Assembly: GCA_021773565.1 (NCBI GenBank)
Contig: JAJFJZ010000013.1
Location: 186,001 to 250,000 of the forward strand
Length of the DNA stretch: 64,000 nucleotides
Direction: 5' to 3'
From: Gammaproteobacteria bacterium
GTDB lineage: Bacteria; Pseudomonadota; Gammaproteobacteria; Pseudomonadales; Azotimanducaceae
The notes under the pieces are model-generated. The model was not told the DNA's origin. It made no database searches and was given only the letters and a program-made list of their open reading frames with translations. Both the position numbers and the translations under genes were made by a program. Within the stretch, counting starts at the first letter, position 1. Every line of letters starts with the position of its first letter. Below are positions 55,778 to 63,999 of this stretch, one piece after another.

Positions 55778-56716
55778 TTGAGAAATTTTGACAATGCGCA
55801 TTGGGCCGTCATTCTGGGCGGTTCCAGCGGATTCGGCCTTGCTACCGCCAAAAAACTCGCTCAACACGGCATGAACATTATGGTTGTGCATCGTGACAGA
55901 CGCGGGGCGATGAAGCGCATAGAACAGGAATTTGACGAGATTCGAGCGCGTGATATTGGCTTTCACGCTATGAACACAGACGCTCTCTCTGAAGCCGGGC
56001 GCAGTGGAGTGCTTGAGGCACTAAAGGAACAAATGGGCAACACCGGCAGAGTACGCATGTTAATGCATTCTATAGCCTTCGGTAATCTAAAACCCATTGC
56101 GCCTGCAAGTGGTGAAAACCTTGCGGCACAAGCAGTATCTGCACTGGCAGAAAAACTTAAGCTGGATGTCGAAAGCATTGATGCCGCCGTGGGTGAGCTG
56201 ATGGATGAAGGCGTCAATTCATTTCACACACTGCAATCTGCGGAATATGGCACTACATTGATGGATGAAGAAGATATGGAGCGCACCATATACAGCATGG
56301 GGTCCAGTCTGCTGTCCTGGGTTCAGGACATTCACCGTCAGGGGTTATTTGCTGCTGATGCTCGCATACTGGGCATGACCAGTGAGGGTAACGAAGTCGC
56401 CTGGAAGGGATATGCAGCCGTTGCGGCGGCCAAAGTAGCATTGGAAAGTATTTCACGCTCTATCGCCGTGGAATATGCCCCCTTTGGAATTCGCTCAAAC
56501 ATCATTCAGGCCGGAGTAACACCCACGCCCGCCTTAAAACTCATTCCTGGTAGCACACAGATGAAAGCTGTTGCCGAGTTGCGCAACCCCTTCAAGGAAA
56601 CGACCACGCCAGAAAAAGTAGCCGACTTTATTGCTTTAATGTGTACAGATGAAGCCGCCTGGGTGAATGGGTCAATTTTGCGAGTGGATGGTGGTGAGCA
56701 CATTGCCTCCTTGTAA
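55778..56716 (+). CDS. enoyl-ACP reductase-like short-chain dehydrogenase (Y-x6-K type)
   Basis: Protein of 312 residues. The cofactor site is GGSSGFGLATAKKLAQHG (residues 14-22 and on). The catalytic pair is Tyr212 and Lys219 in KGYAAVAAAKVAL, which is the Y-x6-K spacing of enoyl-ACP reductases FabI and FabL, not the Y-x3-K of FabG. A long helical insert lies near residues 110-185. The C-terminus has RSNIIQAGVTPTPALKLIPG. The Gly-rich loop is nearer FabL than FabI. It probably does the last reduction of the elongation cycle. TTG start with GGGAG eight bases upstream. Confidence 0.72.
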   Translation: MRNFDNAHWAVILGGSSGFGLATAKKLAQHGMNIMVVHRDRRGAMKRIEQEFDEIRARDIGFHAMNTDALSEAGRSGVLEALKEQMGNTGRVRMLMHSIAFGNLKPIAPASGENLAAQAVSALAEKLKLDVESIDAAVGELMDEGVNSFHTLQSAEYGTTLMDEEDMERTIYSMGSSLLSWVQDIHRQGLFAADARILGMTSEGNEVAWKGYAAVAAAKVALESISRSIAVEYAPFGIRSNIIQAGVTPTPALKLIPGSTQMKAVAELRNPFKETTTPEKVADFIALMCTDEAAWVNGSILRVDGGEHIASL

Positions 56717-56743
56717 ACTACCTGTAAGCGGACCTGCCGACCG

Positions 56744-57730
56744 ATGATCTATATCCATGGTGCCGGGCATTTTCATCCGGAAAATGTAATCGATAACGAC
56801 TTTTTGGAATCGCTGGATATCGGTACTACCAACGAATGGATTATGGAGCGTGTCGGAATACGTGAACGGCGAACCATCCTGTCTCTGGACTATATCAAGA
56901 CCACATTGAATAAAAACCCTGCAGCAGCCGTTGAAGCAGCAATCTACACAAATGCTGAAACCGGTGCACTGGCGGGCACTTCCGCCATCAAAAATGCGGG
57001 TCTGACAAAACAGGATATAGGCATGGTAATTTCCGGAAGTTGTACCCCGCAACACTCCTGCCCTGCCGAATCAGCAACGATTGCCGCAGCTATGGAGATG
57101 GAAGTTCCGGCCATTGATGTGAATTCAGCGTGTTCCTCACTATCAGCCCAACTGCATTTATTGAACATGATGCGAGAAGATGCATTGCCCGAGTACGTTC
57201 TACTTCTCAGTCCGGATAACAGCACTCGCCATATCAACTACGCTGATCGAAACTCCTGCGTATTATGGGGAGATGCCACCAGCGCAATGGTTGTATCTAC
57301 GCGCAACAAGTCTGCACTGCAAATTAGCCAGAGTTGCTTCACATCCTCACCGGCAGGTTGTGACAAAGTAGTGTTCTCCGAACACGGTCACTTTGATCAG
57401 GAGGGCCGAACTGTTCAAACTTTTGCAATAAAACGCAGCGTAGCAATTATTCGAGAGCTTGCAGCTTACATTCCGGACACGCCGATTCAGGACATTAAAT
57501 TTATCGGCCATCAGGCCAACCTGAGTATGCTCGATTTTGTGTGCAAACGGGCAGGTATTGAACAGGACAATCATTTTTTTAATGTCGATATTTTCGGCAA
57601 TTGCGGTGCCGCAGGTGCTCCCACCGTATTATCCCAGCAATGGAATAACTTCATGCGGGGGGACGTTATCGTTCTTGCTGTAGTGGGTTCCGGCCTTAGC
57701 TGGGGTGGCGTCCTCATTAACGTTAGCTGA
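56744..57730 (+). CDS. beta-ketoacyl-ACP synthase III-like (KAS III)
   Basis: Protein of 328 residues with the FabH fold and triad Cys130 (DVNSACSSLSAQL), His256 (FIGHQANLSML) and Asn286 (DIFGNCGAAGAP). NEWIMERVGIRERR in the N-terminus is typical. Housekeeping FabH condenses acetyl-CoA with malonyl-ACP to start chains; this copy has an atypical insertion near residues 48-78 (LDYIKTTLNKNPAAAVEAAI) and may use another primer. It lies 27 bp after the enoyl reductase-like gene and 15 bp before fabA. Possible primers include the branched acyl-CoAs made by Bkd; this is inference. Confidence 0.88.
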   Translation: MIYIHGAGHFHPENVIDNDFLESLDIGTTNEWIMERVGIRERRTILSLDYIKTTLNKNPAAAVEAAIYTNAETGALAGTSAIKNAGLTKQDIGMVISGSCTPQHSCPAESATIAAAMEMEVPAIDVNSACSSLSAQLHLLNMMREDALPEYVLLLSPDNSTRHINYADRNSCVLWGDATSAMVVSTRNKSALQISQSCFTSSPAGCDKVVFSEHGHFDQEGRTVQTFAIKRSVAIIRELAAYIPDTPIQDIKFIGHQANLSMLDFVCKRAGIEQDNHFFNVDIFGNCGAAGAPTVLSQQWNNFMRGDVIVLAVVGSGLSWGGVLINVS

Positions 57731-57745
57731 TACAGGAAGTAACAA

Positions 57746-58348
57746 TTGCTAATTACCTACGAAGAATTTTTAGCGAAAAGCGCAATGAATAAGTCCGAGT
57801 TGCTGGCCTGGGGCAAGCAGACCCTGGTTTCAGATGCACCAGGGCTGATACCGTCCCTGCCAACCCCCCCGATGCTGATGTTTGACCGCATTACAAACAT
57901 CGAGCACAACAAAAAACGCGGCAGGATAGTTGCCGAACAGGATATCAATCTGGATGCCTGGTTCTTTATGTGCCATTTTGGTAACGATCCGGTACAACCG
58001 GGTTGCCTTGGCGTGGATGCAGTGTGGCAGTTGCTGGGCATGTATTGCGCTTTGCGTGGAGCGCTTGGATCAGGTCGTGCCCTTGGCTGTAATGAGGTGG
58101 ATTTCTTTGGACAGATCCGGCCACACGATTCCATAGTCACCTATGACGTAACAGTGCGCAGATACTCCCAGATACAGGGTCAAAACCTTGTAATAGGAAA
58201 TGCTTCTGTATTGGTGGACGGCACCCCTATCTATACAGTGAAGGATGCGCGGGTTGGAGTTTTTCCCAATCTTCAGTATCCGGATTACCCCGCCAAATCC
58301 GCAAATTCAACCGGCGGAATAATGGACAGGGGAGATAACAGCGCATGA
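57746..58348 (+). CDS. fabA: 3-hydroxydecanoyl-ACP dehydratase/isomerase FabA-like
   Basis: Hotdog dehydratase of 200 residues. The FabA signature is WFFMCHFGNDPVQPGCLGVD, with catalytic His77 and Asp91 (GVDAVWQLLG). FabA has Asp where FabZ has Glu, so this is FabA and may also isomerise trans-2 to cis-3 chains, the entry to unsaturated fatty acids. N-terminal YEEFLAKSAMNKSELLAWG is slightly longer than E. coli FabA. The TTG start has AGGAAG about seven bases upstream. It overlaps the next gene as ATGA at 58345. Confidence 0.88.
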   Translation: MLITYEEFLAKSAMNKSELLAWGKQTLVSDAPGLIPSLPTPPMLMFDRITNIEHNKKRGRIVAEQDINLDAWFFMCHFGNDPVQPGCLGVDAVWQLLGMYCALRGALGSGRALGCNEVDFFGQIRPHDSIVTYDVTVRRYSQIQGQNLVIGNASVLVDGTPIYTVKDARVGVFPNLQYPDYPAKSANSTGGIMDRGDNSA

Positions 58349-58797
58349 CTCCGGAACAGGTGCTGGCCAAGGTTCCCCAGCAAGCTCCGTTCAGGTTTCT
58401 GGACAGAATTATTAATTTGAGTGATACACACATCACTGGTGAGTACACTTTTAAGGAAGATGAATTTTTTTACAAGGGACATTTTCCAGGCGACCCGGTC
58501 ACACCTGGCGTAATTCTTACTGAAGCAATGGCTCAATCCGGCGTGGTAGCATTGGGTTTGTATCTATTGTCTCTCTCGGTAAAGGAAGCCGAGCTGTCGT
58601 CGTGGACCACCTTTTTCACGGAATGTGAAATGGAGTTTTATCTGCCCGTCTTACCGGGAGAAACAGTAAGAATAGAGGGCGAGAAGGTGTATTTTCGTCG
58701 CATGAAACTTAAGAGTAAGGTTAGCCTGTATCTGTCCAATGGAGACCTGGCTGCAGAAGGCACCGTTGCCGGTGTTGGCGTAAAACGAGGAAATTAG
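58345..58797 (+). CDS. FabZ-like 3-hydroxyacyl-ACP dehydratase
   Basis: Hotdog protein of 150 residues. The FabZ-type active site is FYKGHFPGDPVTPGVILTEA, with His46 and Glu60. The start overlaps fabA by four bases. The rest (FFTECEMEFYLPVLPGETVR) fits FabZ, but the sequence is somewhat apart from housekeeping FabZ. Together with FabA it gives this island two dehydratases, so it could dehydrate saturated and unsaturated intermediates separately. The next gene starts 2 bp later. Confidence 0.87.
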   Translation: MTPEQVLAKVPQQAPFRFLDRIINLSDTHITGEYTFKEDEFFYKGHFPGDPVTPGVILTEAMAQSGVVALGLYLLSLSVKEAELSSWTTFFTECEMEFYLPVLPGETVRIEGEKVYFRRMKLKSKVSLYLSNGDLAAEGTVAGVGVKRGN

Positions 58798-58799
58798 TT

Positions 58800-60083
58800 G
58801 TGGTAACAAACGATAGTCGCAGAGTTGTGATAACCGGCATGGGCGTGCTGGCTCCTAATGGACACGGTCTGGAGGCATTTGAAGCGGCACTGCGTGCAGG
58901 CGTTTCCGGTATTCGTTTCTATGAGGAACTGGAAGAGCTGAAATTTGGTTGTCAGGTTGGCGGTATACCCCAGGACGTAGAAGAGATTAAACACCGCTAT
59001 TTGCCCGAAGAAGACCTATTGGCCATGAACCAGGCTATGACGTACACAGCAATTGCTGGAATGGACTGCTGGAGGGATGCGGGCTTACCGGATATATCCC
59101 CGGATTCGGAAGTAGACTGGGATACGGGCGCAATCATCGGAGCTGGAATTGGTGGGCTGGATACGGCAGGCGACAAGTTAATTCCCAAGGTCCTCGCAAA
59201 ACGCGTGCGACGCCTTGGATCTACCATGGTTGAGCAGGTTATGGGTAGTGCAGTTTCAGCCAAGCTGGGCGGCATACTGGGGCTTGGGGGTCAGGTTTAT
59301 ACCAACAGTTCAGCCTGCACTACTGGAACAGAAGCAATTGTGAACGCCTATCTGCATATTCGCGAAGGAAGAGCAAAACGTATGCTGGCAGGTGGAGCTG
59401 AAGGCTCTTCTCCCTATATCTGGGCCGGATTTGACGGCATGCGTGTATTAAACACCAAAAGTAACGCCAGCCCGGAACTGGCATCCAGGCCTATGAGCGC
59501 TTCTGCGGGAGGTTTTATTCCCGGCTCAGGCGCAGGATTATTATTGCTTGAAAGCCTTGAAAGTGCGCAGGAACGTGGAGCACGCATCTACGCTGAAATT
59601 GGCGGCACTAATGTAAATTGCGGCGGACACCGTGGTGGCGGTTCAATGACAGCACCCAATCCTGAGGGCGTAATTCGTTGCGTTCGGGCAGCAATGGCTG
59701 AAGGCGGTATACAGGCTGATGAGATAGGTGCGGTAAACGGCCACCTGACCGCCACGTTCGCAGACCCAAAAGAGATCGAAAACTGGAGTAAGGCCCTGGG
59801 ACGTAGTGGACCCGACTTTCCGCTTATTAACTCCACAAAATCCATGATTGGCCATGGACTTGGAGCTGCGGGCGGGCTTGAATGCACCGCTACAGTTCTG
59901 CAACTGTACAAGGGCTTTATTCATGGATCGCTAAATTGTGAGGATTTGCATCCTGAGATTGAATCCATCAAAAATTCCGTTGTTCACTCTACCTGCGACT
60001 ATGATGGCAAATACATCGCAAAATCCAGTTTTGGATTCGGCGATGTCAATGGTTGTATTATTTTCAGGAAATGGGAGAATTAG
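58800..60083 (+). CDS. beta-ketoacyl-ACP synthase I/II-like (KAS)
   Basis: Condensing enzyme of 427 residues. Catalytic residues are Cys173 in TNSSACTTGTEAI, His315 in AVNGHLTATFADPKE and His352 in KSMIGHGLGAAGG. The KAS fold is complete, with no sign of decay. It elongates acyl-ACP with malonyl-ACP. The AVNGHLTATF motif differs from the N-A-H-G-T-S-T of most FabF, so it is a divergent group nearer FabB. Start codon GTG. It lies 2 bp after the FabZ-like gene and 33 bp before the ACP gene. Confidence 0.9.
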   Translation: MVTNDSRRVVITGMGVLAPNGHGLEAFEAALRAGVSGIRFYEELEELKFGCQVGGIPQDVEEIKHRYLPEEDLLAMNQAMTYTAIAGMDCWRDAGLPDISPDSEVDWDTGAIIGAGIGGLDTAGDKLIPKVLAKRVRRLGSTMVEQVMGSAVSAKLGGILGLGGQVYTNSSACTTGTEAIVNAYLHIREGRAKRMLAGGAEGSSPYIWAGFDGMRVLNTKSNASPELASRPMSASAGGFIPGSGAGLLLLESLESAQERGARIYAEIGGTNVNCGGHRGGGSMTAPNPEGVIRCVRAAMAEGGIQADEIGAVNGHLTATFADPKEIENWSKALGRSGPDFPLINSTKSMIGHGLGAAGGLECTATVLQLYKGFIHGSLNCEDLHPEIESIKNSVVHSTCDYDGKYIAKSSFGFGDVNGCIIFRKWEN

Positions 60084-60116
60084 CGCCGCTTTTAAACGAG
60101 AGGATAAAAAGCCTAA

Positions 60117-60365
60117 ATGAATGAATCAGAGGTATATGAAAAAGTAGTTGGCCTGATTAAGCCCTATGCTAAGAATCAGGACGCTCTTTCATCCATCAGT
60201 TCCGAATCCAACATACTGGAAGATTTGGAAGTTAATTCCGCTCGTCTGGTAGACATTGTACTCGCCTTCGAAGACGATTTTGATATCGAAGTAGAAGACG
60301 ACGATGCTGATGCAATCATCACCATCGGAGACGCCGTAAAGCTAATCTGCACTAAAATCGGTTAA
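60117..60365 (+). CDS. acyl carrier protein
   Basis: Protein of 82 residues, acidic and helical. The phosphopantetheine site is Ser41 in LEDLEVNSARLVDIVLAF, where NSARL replaces the usual DSL. The C-terminal half EDDFDIEVEDDDADAIITIG is strongly acidic. It is a dedicated carrier, not the housekeeping AcpP, which would read GADSLDTVE. It lies 2 bp before the acyltransferase gene, which fits direct transfer of the acyl chain from this ACP to a lipid. Confidence 0.9.
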   Translation: MNESEVYEKVVGLIKPYAKNQDALSSISSESNILEDLEVNSARLVDIVLAFEDDFDIEVEDDDADAIITIGDAVKLICTKIG

Positions 60366-60367
60366 GC

Positions 60368-61144
60368 ATGCCGCTGTCTCTTAAGGACAGAACATCTTTG
60401 AATCTGCAAAAGGCAATGTCATATTGCCTTTTGCTGATTTTGGATCCTGTTGTTCGCGCTTTATACTATTTCCATTTCCGTTTTTCCGTAAACGGAGGTA
60501 AAACTACCCTTAAGGACATCCGGGAAAAATACGCGGAGATAAGAAAAGCCCATCCCGGCCCTATGTTGATTTGCACCAATCACCTGACCTACATCGATTC
60601 GCTCATTCAGGCAGTAATCCTGAGTTCTACCTGGGGTTACATCAGCCATTTGTCTGGCCTGGCATGGAATTTACCGGAGCGAAAAAACTTCTATCACAAA
60701 TTTATCTACCGCCTGATTTGTTATCTGGGCCGGTGTATTCCTGTGGAGCGGGGAGCTTCACCAGCGGATGCCAGGCAGGTAACCAACCAGATGTTGTATG
60801 TGTTGCGCAAGAAAGGAATTATTTCAATCTTTCCGGAAGGCAAGCGCAGCAGAGATGGCCTGGTGGATGACAAAGACTTTTCTTATGGTGTTGGCCAGCT
60901 ATTGAATGAAATACCGGACGCCAGTGTCCTGTGCGTGTATATGCGAGGCACCAAGGATGGCGGGTTTACGCATTTTCCTAAAAAGGGTGAAAGTTACTAT
61001 ATGGATCTAAGTGTTTATAAGCCTGTCTCTGATCTGAAAGGTCTGCGTCGCGCCAGAGATATCTCCACGCAAATTATCTCAAGACTTAAAGAAATGGAAA
61101 CAAATTATTTTGGATCCAACGGTGGTCTTGCGAAAGTTCACTGA
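60368..61144 (+). CDS. PlsC-like lysophospholipid acyltransferase
   Basis: Membrane-associated acyltransferase of 258 residues. The first motif is ICTNHLTYIDSL with His72 and Asp77 (H-x4-D), and the second is SIFPEGKRSRDGLVDD. Relatives transfer acyl groups to the sn-2 position of lysophosphatidic acid or other acceptors. Its place right after the ACP suggests that it uses the acyl chain made by the island. It starts 2 bp after the ACP stop and overlaps the PPTase gene by 35 bp. Confidence 0.87.
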   Translation: MPLSLKDRTSLNLQKAMSYCLLLILDPVVRALYYFHFRFSVNGGKTTLKDIREKYAEIRKAHPGPMLICTNHLTYIDSLIQAVILSSTWGYISHLSGLAWNLPERKNFYHKFIYRLICYLGRCIPVERGASPADARQVTNQMLYVLRKKGIISIFPEGKRSRDGLVDDKDFSYGVGQLLNEIPDASVLCVYMRGTKDGGFTHFPKKGESYYMDLSVYKPVSDLKGLRRARDISTQIISRLKEMETNYFGSNGGLAKVH

Positions 61145-61823
61145 ACCCTGGCAATCTATTCTGATTGGCAACGATATTGTAGATATCACCTCACGCGAAA
61201 ATCTTGCCAGGGCATCAAACGAACGACTGGTTCGCCGTGTGTTATCCACTACAGAACAAGCGCACCTGTCTGATTCCATCAGCCCGGAACTGGTTTTTTT
61301 GGCACAGTGGGCAGCAAAGGAATCTGCCTATAAATTGCTCAAAAAACGCGACCCTGATCTGTTGTTTGCACACACCCGGTTTGAGGTGCGTGGTGCACAC
61401 ACCATAAACAGCCAAAAGTTGAACTCAGGCACGGTTACCTATGCCTTAACTGCGCACAGCGACCCTATTCCTGTGGATGTAGAATGGGAGCTGTCACGGC
61501 ATTGGCTACACTGTGTAGCACGCAGTCCGGACAATCCGGCACCTTACACCCAAAGTATTGAAGAAATTAGCGATAAGTTGCTTTCGGATGAGTTCTCCCG
61601 GGCCGAGCTCGTGTCAATCTACTCAGACCAGTCCAAAGCGGTTCGTAATCTTGCCAAGCGATTGATACACAATCGAGGAATACCCGGAGCACGCATCATT
61701 CGACATGAAGAAGATCGTCGTTATTCGCCACCACAAATTTATGTGAACAATAAACGTATCTCGTATCTGGATTTAAGCCTTTCCCATGACGGAAAATATA
61801 TGGCCGCAGTACTTGCCGGTTAG
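61110..61823 (+). CDS. 4'-phosphopantetheinyl transferase
   Basis: Protein of up to 237 residues. The AcpS/Sfp-type motifs are ILIGNDIVDITSRENLA (Mg and CoA binding) and FLAQWAAKESAYKLLKK, where W-A-A-K-E is the family hallmark. It would transfer the phosphopantetheine arm to Ser41 of the island ACP. The true start is uncertain: TTG at 61110, GTG at 61122 or TTG at 61128. The C-terminal ISYLDLSLSHDGKYMAAVLA holds the typical L-S-L-S-H-D. It ends the fatty acid island. Confidence 0.88.
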   Translation: MDPTVVLRKFTEPWQSILIGNDIVDITSRENLARASNERLVRRVLSTTEQAHLSDSISPELVFLAQWAAKESAYKLLKKRDPDLLFAHTRFEVRGAHTINSQKLNSGTVTYALTAHSDPIPVDVEWELSRHWLHCVARSPDNPAPYTQSIEEISDKLLSDEFSRAELVSIYSDQSKAVRNLAKRLIHNRGIPGARIIRHEEDRRYSPPQIYVNNKRISYLDLSLSHDGKYMAAVLAG

Positions 61824-61859
61824 TTGCTGAAGCTATGCATATATCGAATTGCAGTTAGT

Positions 61860-61898
61860 GTCCGCTTTAAACGTCCGCTTTTAACGTCCGCTTTTAAC
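61860..61898. repeat. 13-bp tandem repeat at a gene end
   Basis: Three units of GTCCGCTTTTAAC (first unit with TTTAAA in place of TTTTAA) at 61860-61872, 61873-61885 and 61886-61898. The last unit contains the stop codon of the zinc metallopeptidase on the minus strand. The pattern is like that at 29873-29954, where another tandem repeat also covers a stop codon. Confidence 0.8.
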
Positions 61899-62577
61899 GT
61901 CTAAGCACCGCCCACCAACGGCCTATATTGAGTAATGACATTAGTGAAGCAGCCGCATAGGTCCAGGCACAGGCTTTAAGAATTTTTCGGGCATGTGGCA
62001 CATCCCCTTCAATCAGATACTCTCCCTGCTCAAGCATGGGTAGAGCGCGTGCAAAACTGGCATTCATCTCCATGGGCAAAGTAAGCATGTGCACCAGCGT
62101 GCCGGTTCCAAGACTGAGAAAGCCACCCAAAAGCATAAAAACACCGGCTATGGGTGTGCGCGTTAGTAGTGCAATCACAGGCGCCAACATGAGCATGCCT
62201 GCGCCCATTTTCTGTGCAGGAATAGCCAGTGCAACCATTGCTGTGCGCATACGCAAAGCAGGATACTTATCCCGATCCTGTGTGGCATGTCCTACTTCAT
62301 GTGCAGCTACAGTAATCGCCGTCAACGAATTTCCTTCCAGGTGTTCTTTGGAGAGTCGTACACATTTGGCAATTGGATCATAGTGATCTCCCGCTTCAGT
62401 GAGCTCTACCGGAACCGACTGCAAACCGCATCTGTCCAGTAATTCCCGGGCGAGTTGGCCGCCTGTGCCAGAATAACGATCTGCCGGTTTGGAATATTTT
62501 TGTAATACCCGTTTGACCCAAAGGGAAGGACCAAAGACCGCAGCAACCAGAACAATACCGCCAATGAGCCAAAGCAT
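61894..62577 (-). CDS. membrane zinc metallopeptidase (YugP/PF04298-like)
   Basis: Protein of 227 residues with hydrophobic segments at both ends (LIGGIVLVAAVFGPSLWVKR; MLAPVIALLTRTPIAGVFML). The zinc motif HEVGH lies in TAITVAAHEVGHATQDRDKY. This is typical of the neutral zinc metallopeptidase family; its substrate is unknown. ATG at 62577 gives the right N-terminal helix; the frame opens 27 codons earlier inside the next gene. The stop codon lies within a tandem repeat. Confidence 0.85.
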   Translation of the reverse strand: MLWLIGGIVLVAAVFGPSLWVKRVLQKYSKPADRYSGTGGQLARELLDRCGLQSVPVELTEAGDHYDPIAKCVRLSKEHLEGNSLTAITVAAHEVGHATQDRDKYPALRMRTAMVALAIPAQKMGAGMLMLAPVIALLTRTPIAGVFMLLGGFLSLGTGTLVHMLTLPMEMNASFARALPMLEQGEYLIEGDVPHARKILKACAWTYAAASLMSLLNIGRWWAVLRR

Positions 62578-62581
62578 AGCG

Positions 62582-63391
62582 CTAGCTTTCCCCGGCCTCT
62601 TCAGCCACTGCTGTACCACCAGGCAACAACTGCCGGCTGAAATATTCAAGCATTTCATCTAGTGCCTGTCTTGTAGGGTGTCCGGCCTCGTCAACAAAAT
62701 CCAGCGTGAATACCGAGTGGCCTTTGCCTGGCAAAGTTTTGAGCTGAATGCGTTCTGTCTCTTTATTGAACGCACGATCCAGCGCTGCAAATTTTTCGGC
62801 CCTGCAAAGCTTGTCCCCGTCAATGCGGTAAGCAAGCATAGGGCCAACAGCATCCAGTCGTGCGCTGATGATATCTACCTCGTGTGCCGACATATGAACT
62901 GCTGACTGGTCCTGAAGGGGCATCGAAGGTTGAGAGGCCACCGCTGCCAGTACGCTGTCATCCGCCATCAGTGAAATGGCAAAATTTCCGGTCAGGCACA
63001 TGCCGATTACGCCAACCCCCCCTGCCCCATTGGTTTTTCGACGATCCCTGCAAAGTGCTTTCAGCCAATCCACTATTGGACTGCTTTTGTTTTTGCTGAA
63101 CAGGGTAAATTCACGACGCATACAAAAAACACGCGCCGTATTTCCCAGCATGGATATTTTGCCTAAAGGGCCGAACAGATGTGGAAGCACCACAGTAAAC
63201 CCGCGCGCAACGAACGCATCAGCCAGACTCAGCGTTTCGAGACCAATCCCTGGTAGCTCCTGAATAATCACCACCGCGGGCCCTTGCCCCCTGGTATAGA
63301 TATCGTGGGAAAGCAAATAGCCAGAGGCCAGAGGTGCAGAAAATTGTTCCTTATTGTAGAGCATCATGGGCGAAGCTAACGACGAACTCAT
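62582..63391 (-). CDS. dienelactone hydrolase family protein
   Basis: Alpha/beta hydrolase of 269 residues. The nucleophile motif is GVIGMCLTGNFAISLMA, with Cys where serine enzymes have Ser, as in dienelactone hydrolase. VVIIQELPGIGLETLSLADA supplies the oxyanion region and TLPGKGHSVFTLDFVDEAG the His. It may hydrolyse a lactone or ester. It begins with ATG overlapping the stop of the next gene as ATGA, so it is coupled to the D-amino acid enzyme gene. Confidence 0.83.
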   Translation of the reverse strand: MSSSLASPMMLYNKEQFSAPLASGYLLSHDIYTRGQGPAVVIIQELPGIGLETLSLADAFVARGFTVVLPHLFGPLGKISMLGNTARVFCMRREFTLFSKNKSSPIVDWLKALCRDRRKTNGAGGVGVIGMCLTGNFAISLMADDSVLAAVASQPSMPLQDQSAVHMSAHEVDIISARLDAVGPMLAYRIDGDKLCRAEKFAALDRAFNKETERIQLKTLPGKGHSVFTLDFVDEAGHPTRQALDEMLEYFSRQLLPGGTAVAEEAGES

Positions 63392-63999
63392 GCGGATTTT
63401 CCTCTTGCATCTACTTGCCAGATATCTACCAGCGTATCACCCTCGATCACGTGAATGTGGTCGTACAAATTAATTGTAGGGTCGCAGTGTGGCACAATTG
63501 CACGCATGGCCGTACCCAGCTCCAACGATTTGTCTTTGCCTATGCGAACACCGCCATGTTCATCACCAAAGAAAAAGTAAACCGCATCTTCCAATACGCC
63601 TTCATTACCCGGTTGCACCCAATGTAACAAAGGCGCATCTGCATCGGTGGCAAAACTTTTAAACCCGGCATCTACCGTAACAAGCCCAGGCGTATTATTG
63701 GACACCACCGAGGTCTGCACAAACAGACCAGTGTCAAACTCCCCCGATGGGGAAGCTTGTTTATCTATCTCGTTATATTCCCGATCCATTACGATGTAGG
63801 ATCCAGCCTGAAGTTCTGTTAGCACTCCTGCGGCCCCATCTATGTCAAAGGTGCCAGTTCCGCCTCCTGACAATATTTCACACTCGATTTGGTTTTGGCG
63901 TAAAAGTGCGCGCGTCCCCGCAAGTGTATTCATTACGACAAGTGAGCGCGCCTGCCTTTTTTCGAAACTCTCTATGTGCATCACCTGGCCGGCATACAT
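63388..63999 (-). CDS. D-threonine aldolase/D-serine dehydratase-like PLP enzyme, C-terminal part
   Basis: The 3' part (at least 203 codons) of a gene cut by the right edge; whole proteins of this family have about 370-400 residues, so roughly half is missing. The metal-binding motif near the C-terminus is AIVPHCDPTINLYDHIHVIE, where His and Asp bind a divalent metal, as in D-threonine aldolase. LSGGGTGTFDI and LQAGSYIVMDREYNEI are typical of alanine-racemase-fold D-amino acid enzymes. Its stop overlaps the hydrolase start (ATGA). Confidence 0.85.
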   Translation of the reverse strand: MYAGQVMHIESFEKRQARSLVVMNTLAGTRALLRQNQIECEILSGGGTGTFDIDGAAGVLTELQAGSYIVMDREYNEIDKQASPSGEFDTGLFVQTSVVSNNTPGLVTVDAGFKSFATDADAPLLHWVQPGNEGVLEDAVYFFFGDEHGGVRIGKDKSLELGTAMRAIVPHCDPTINLYDHIHVIEGDTLVDIWQVDARGKSA

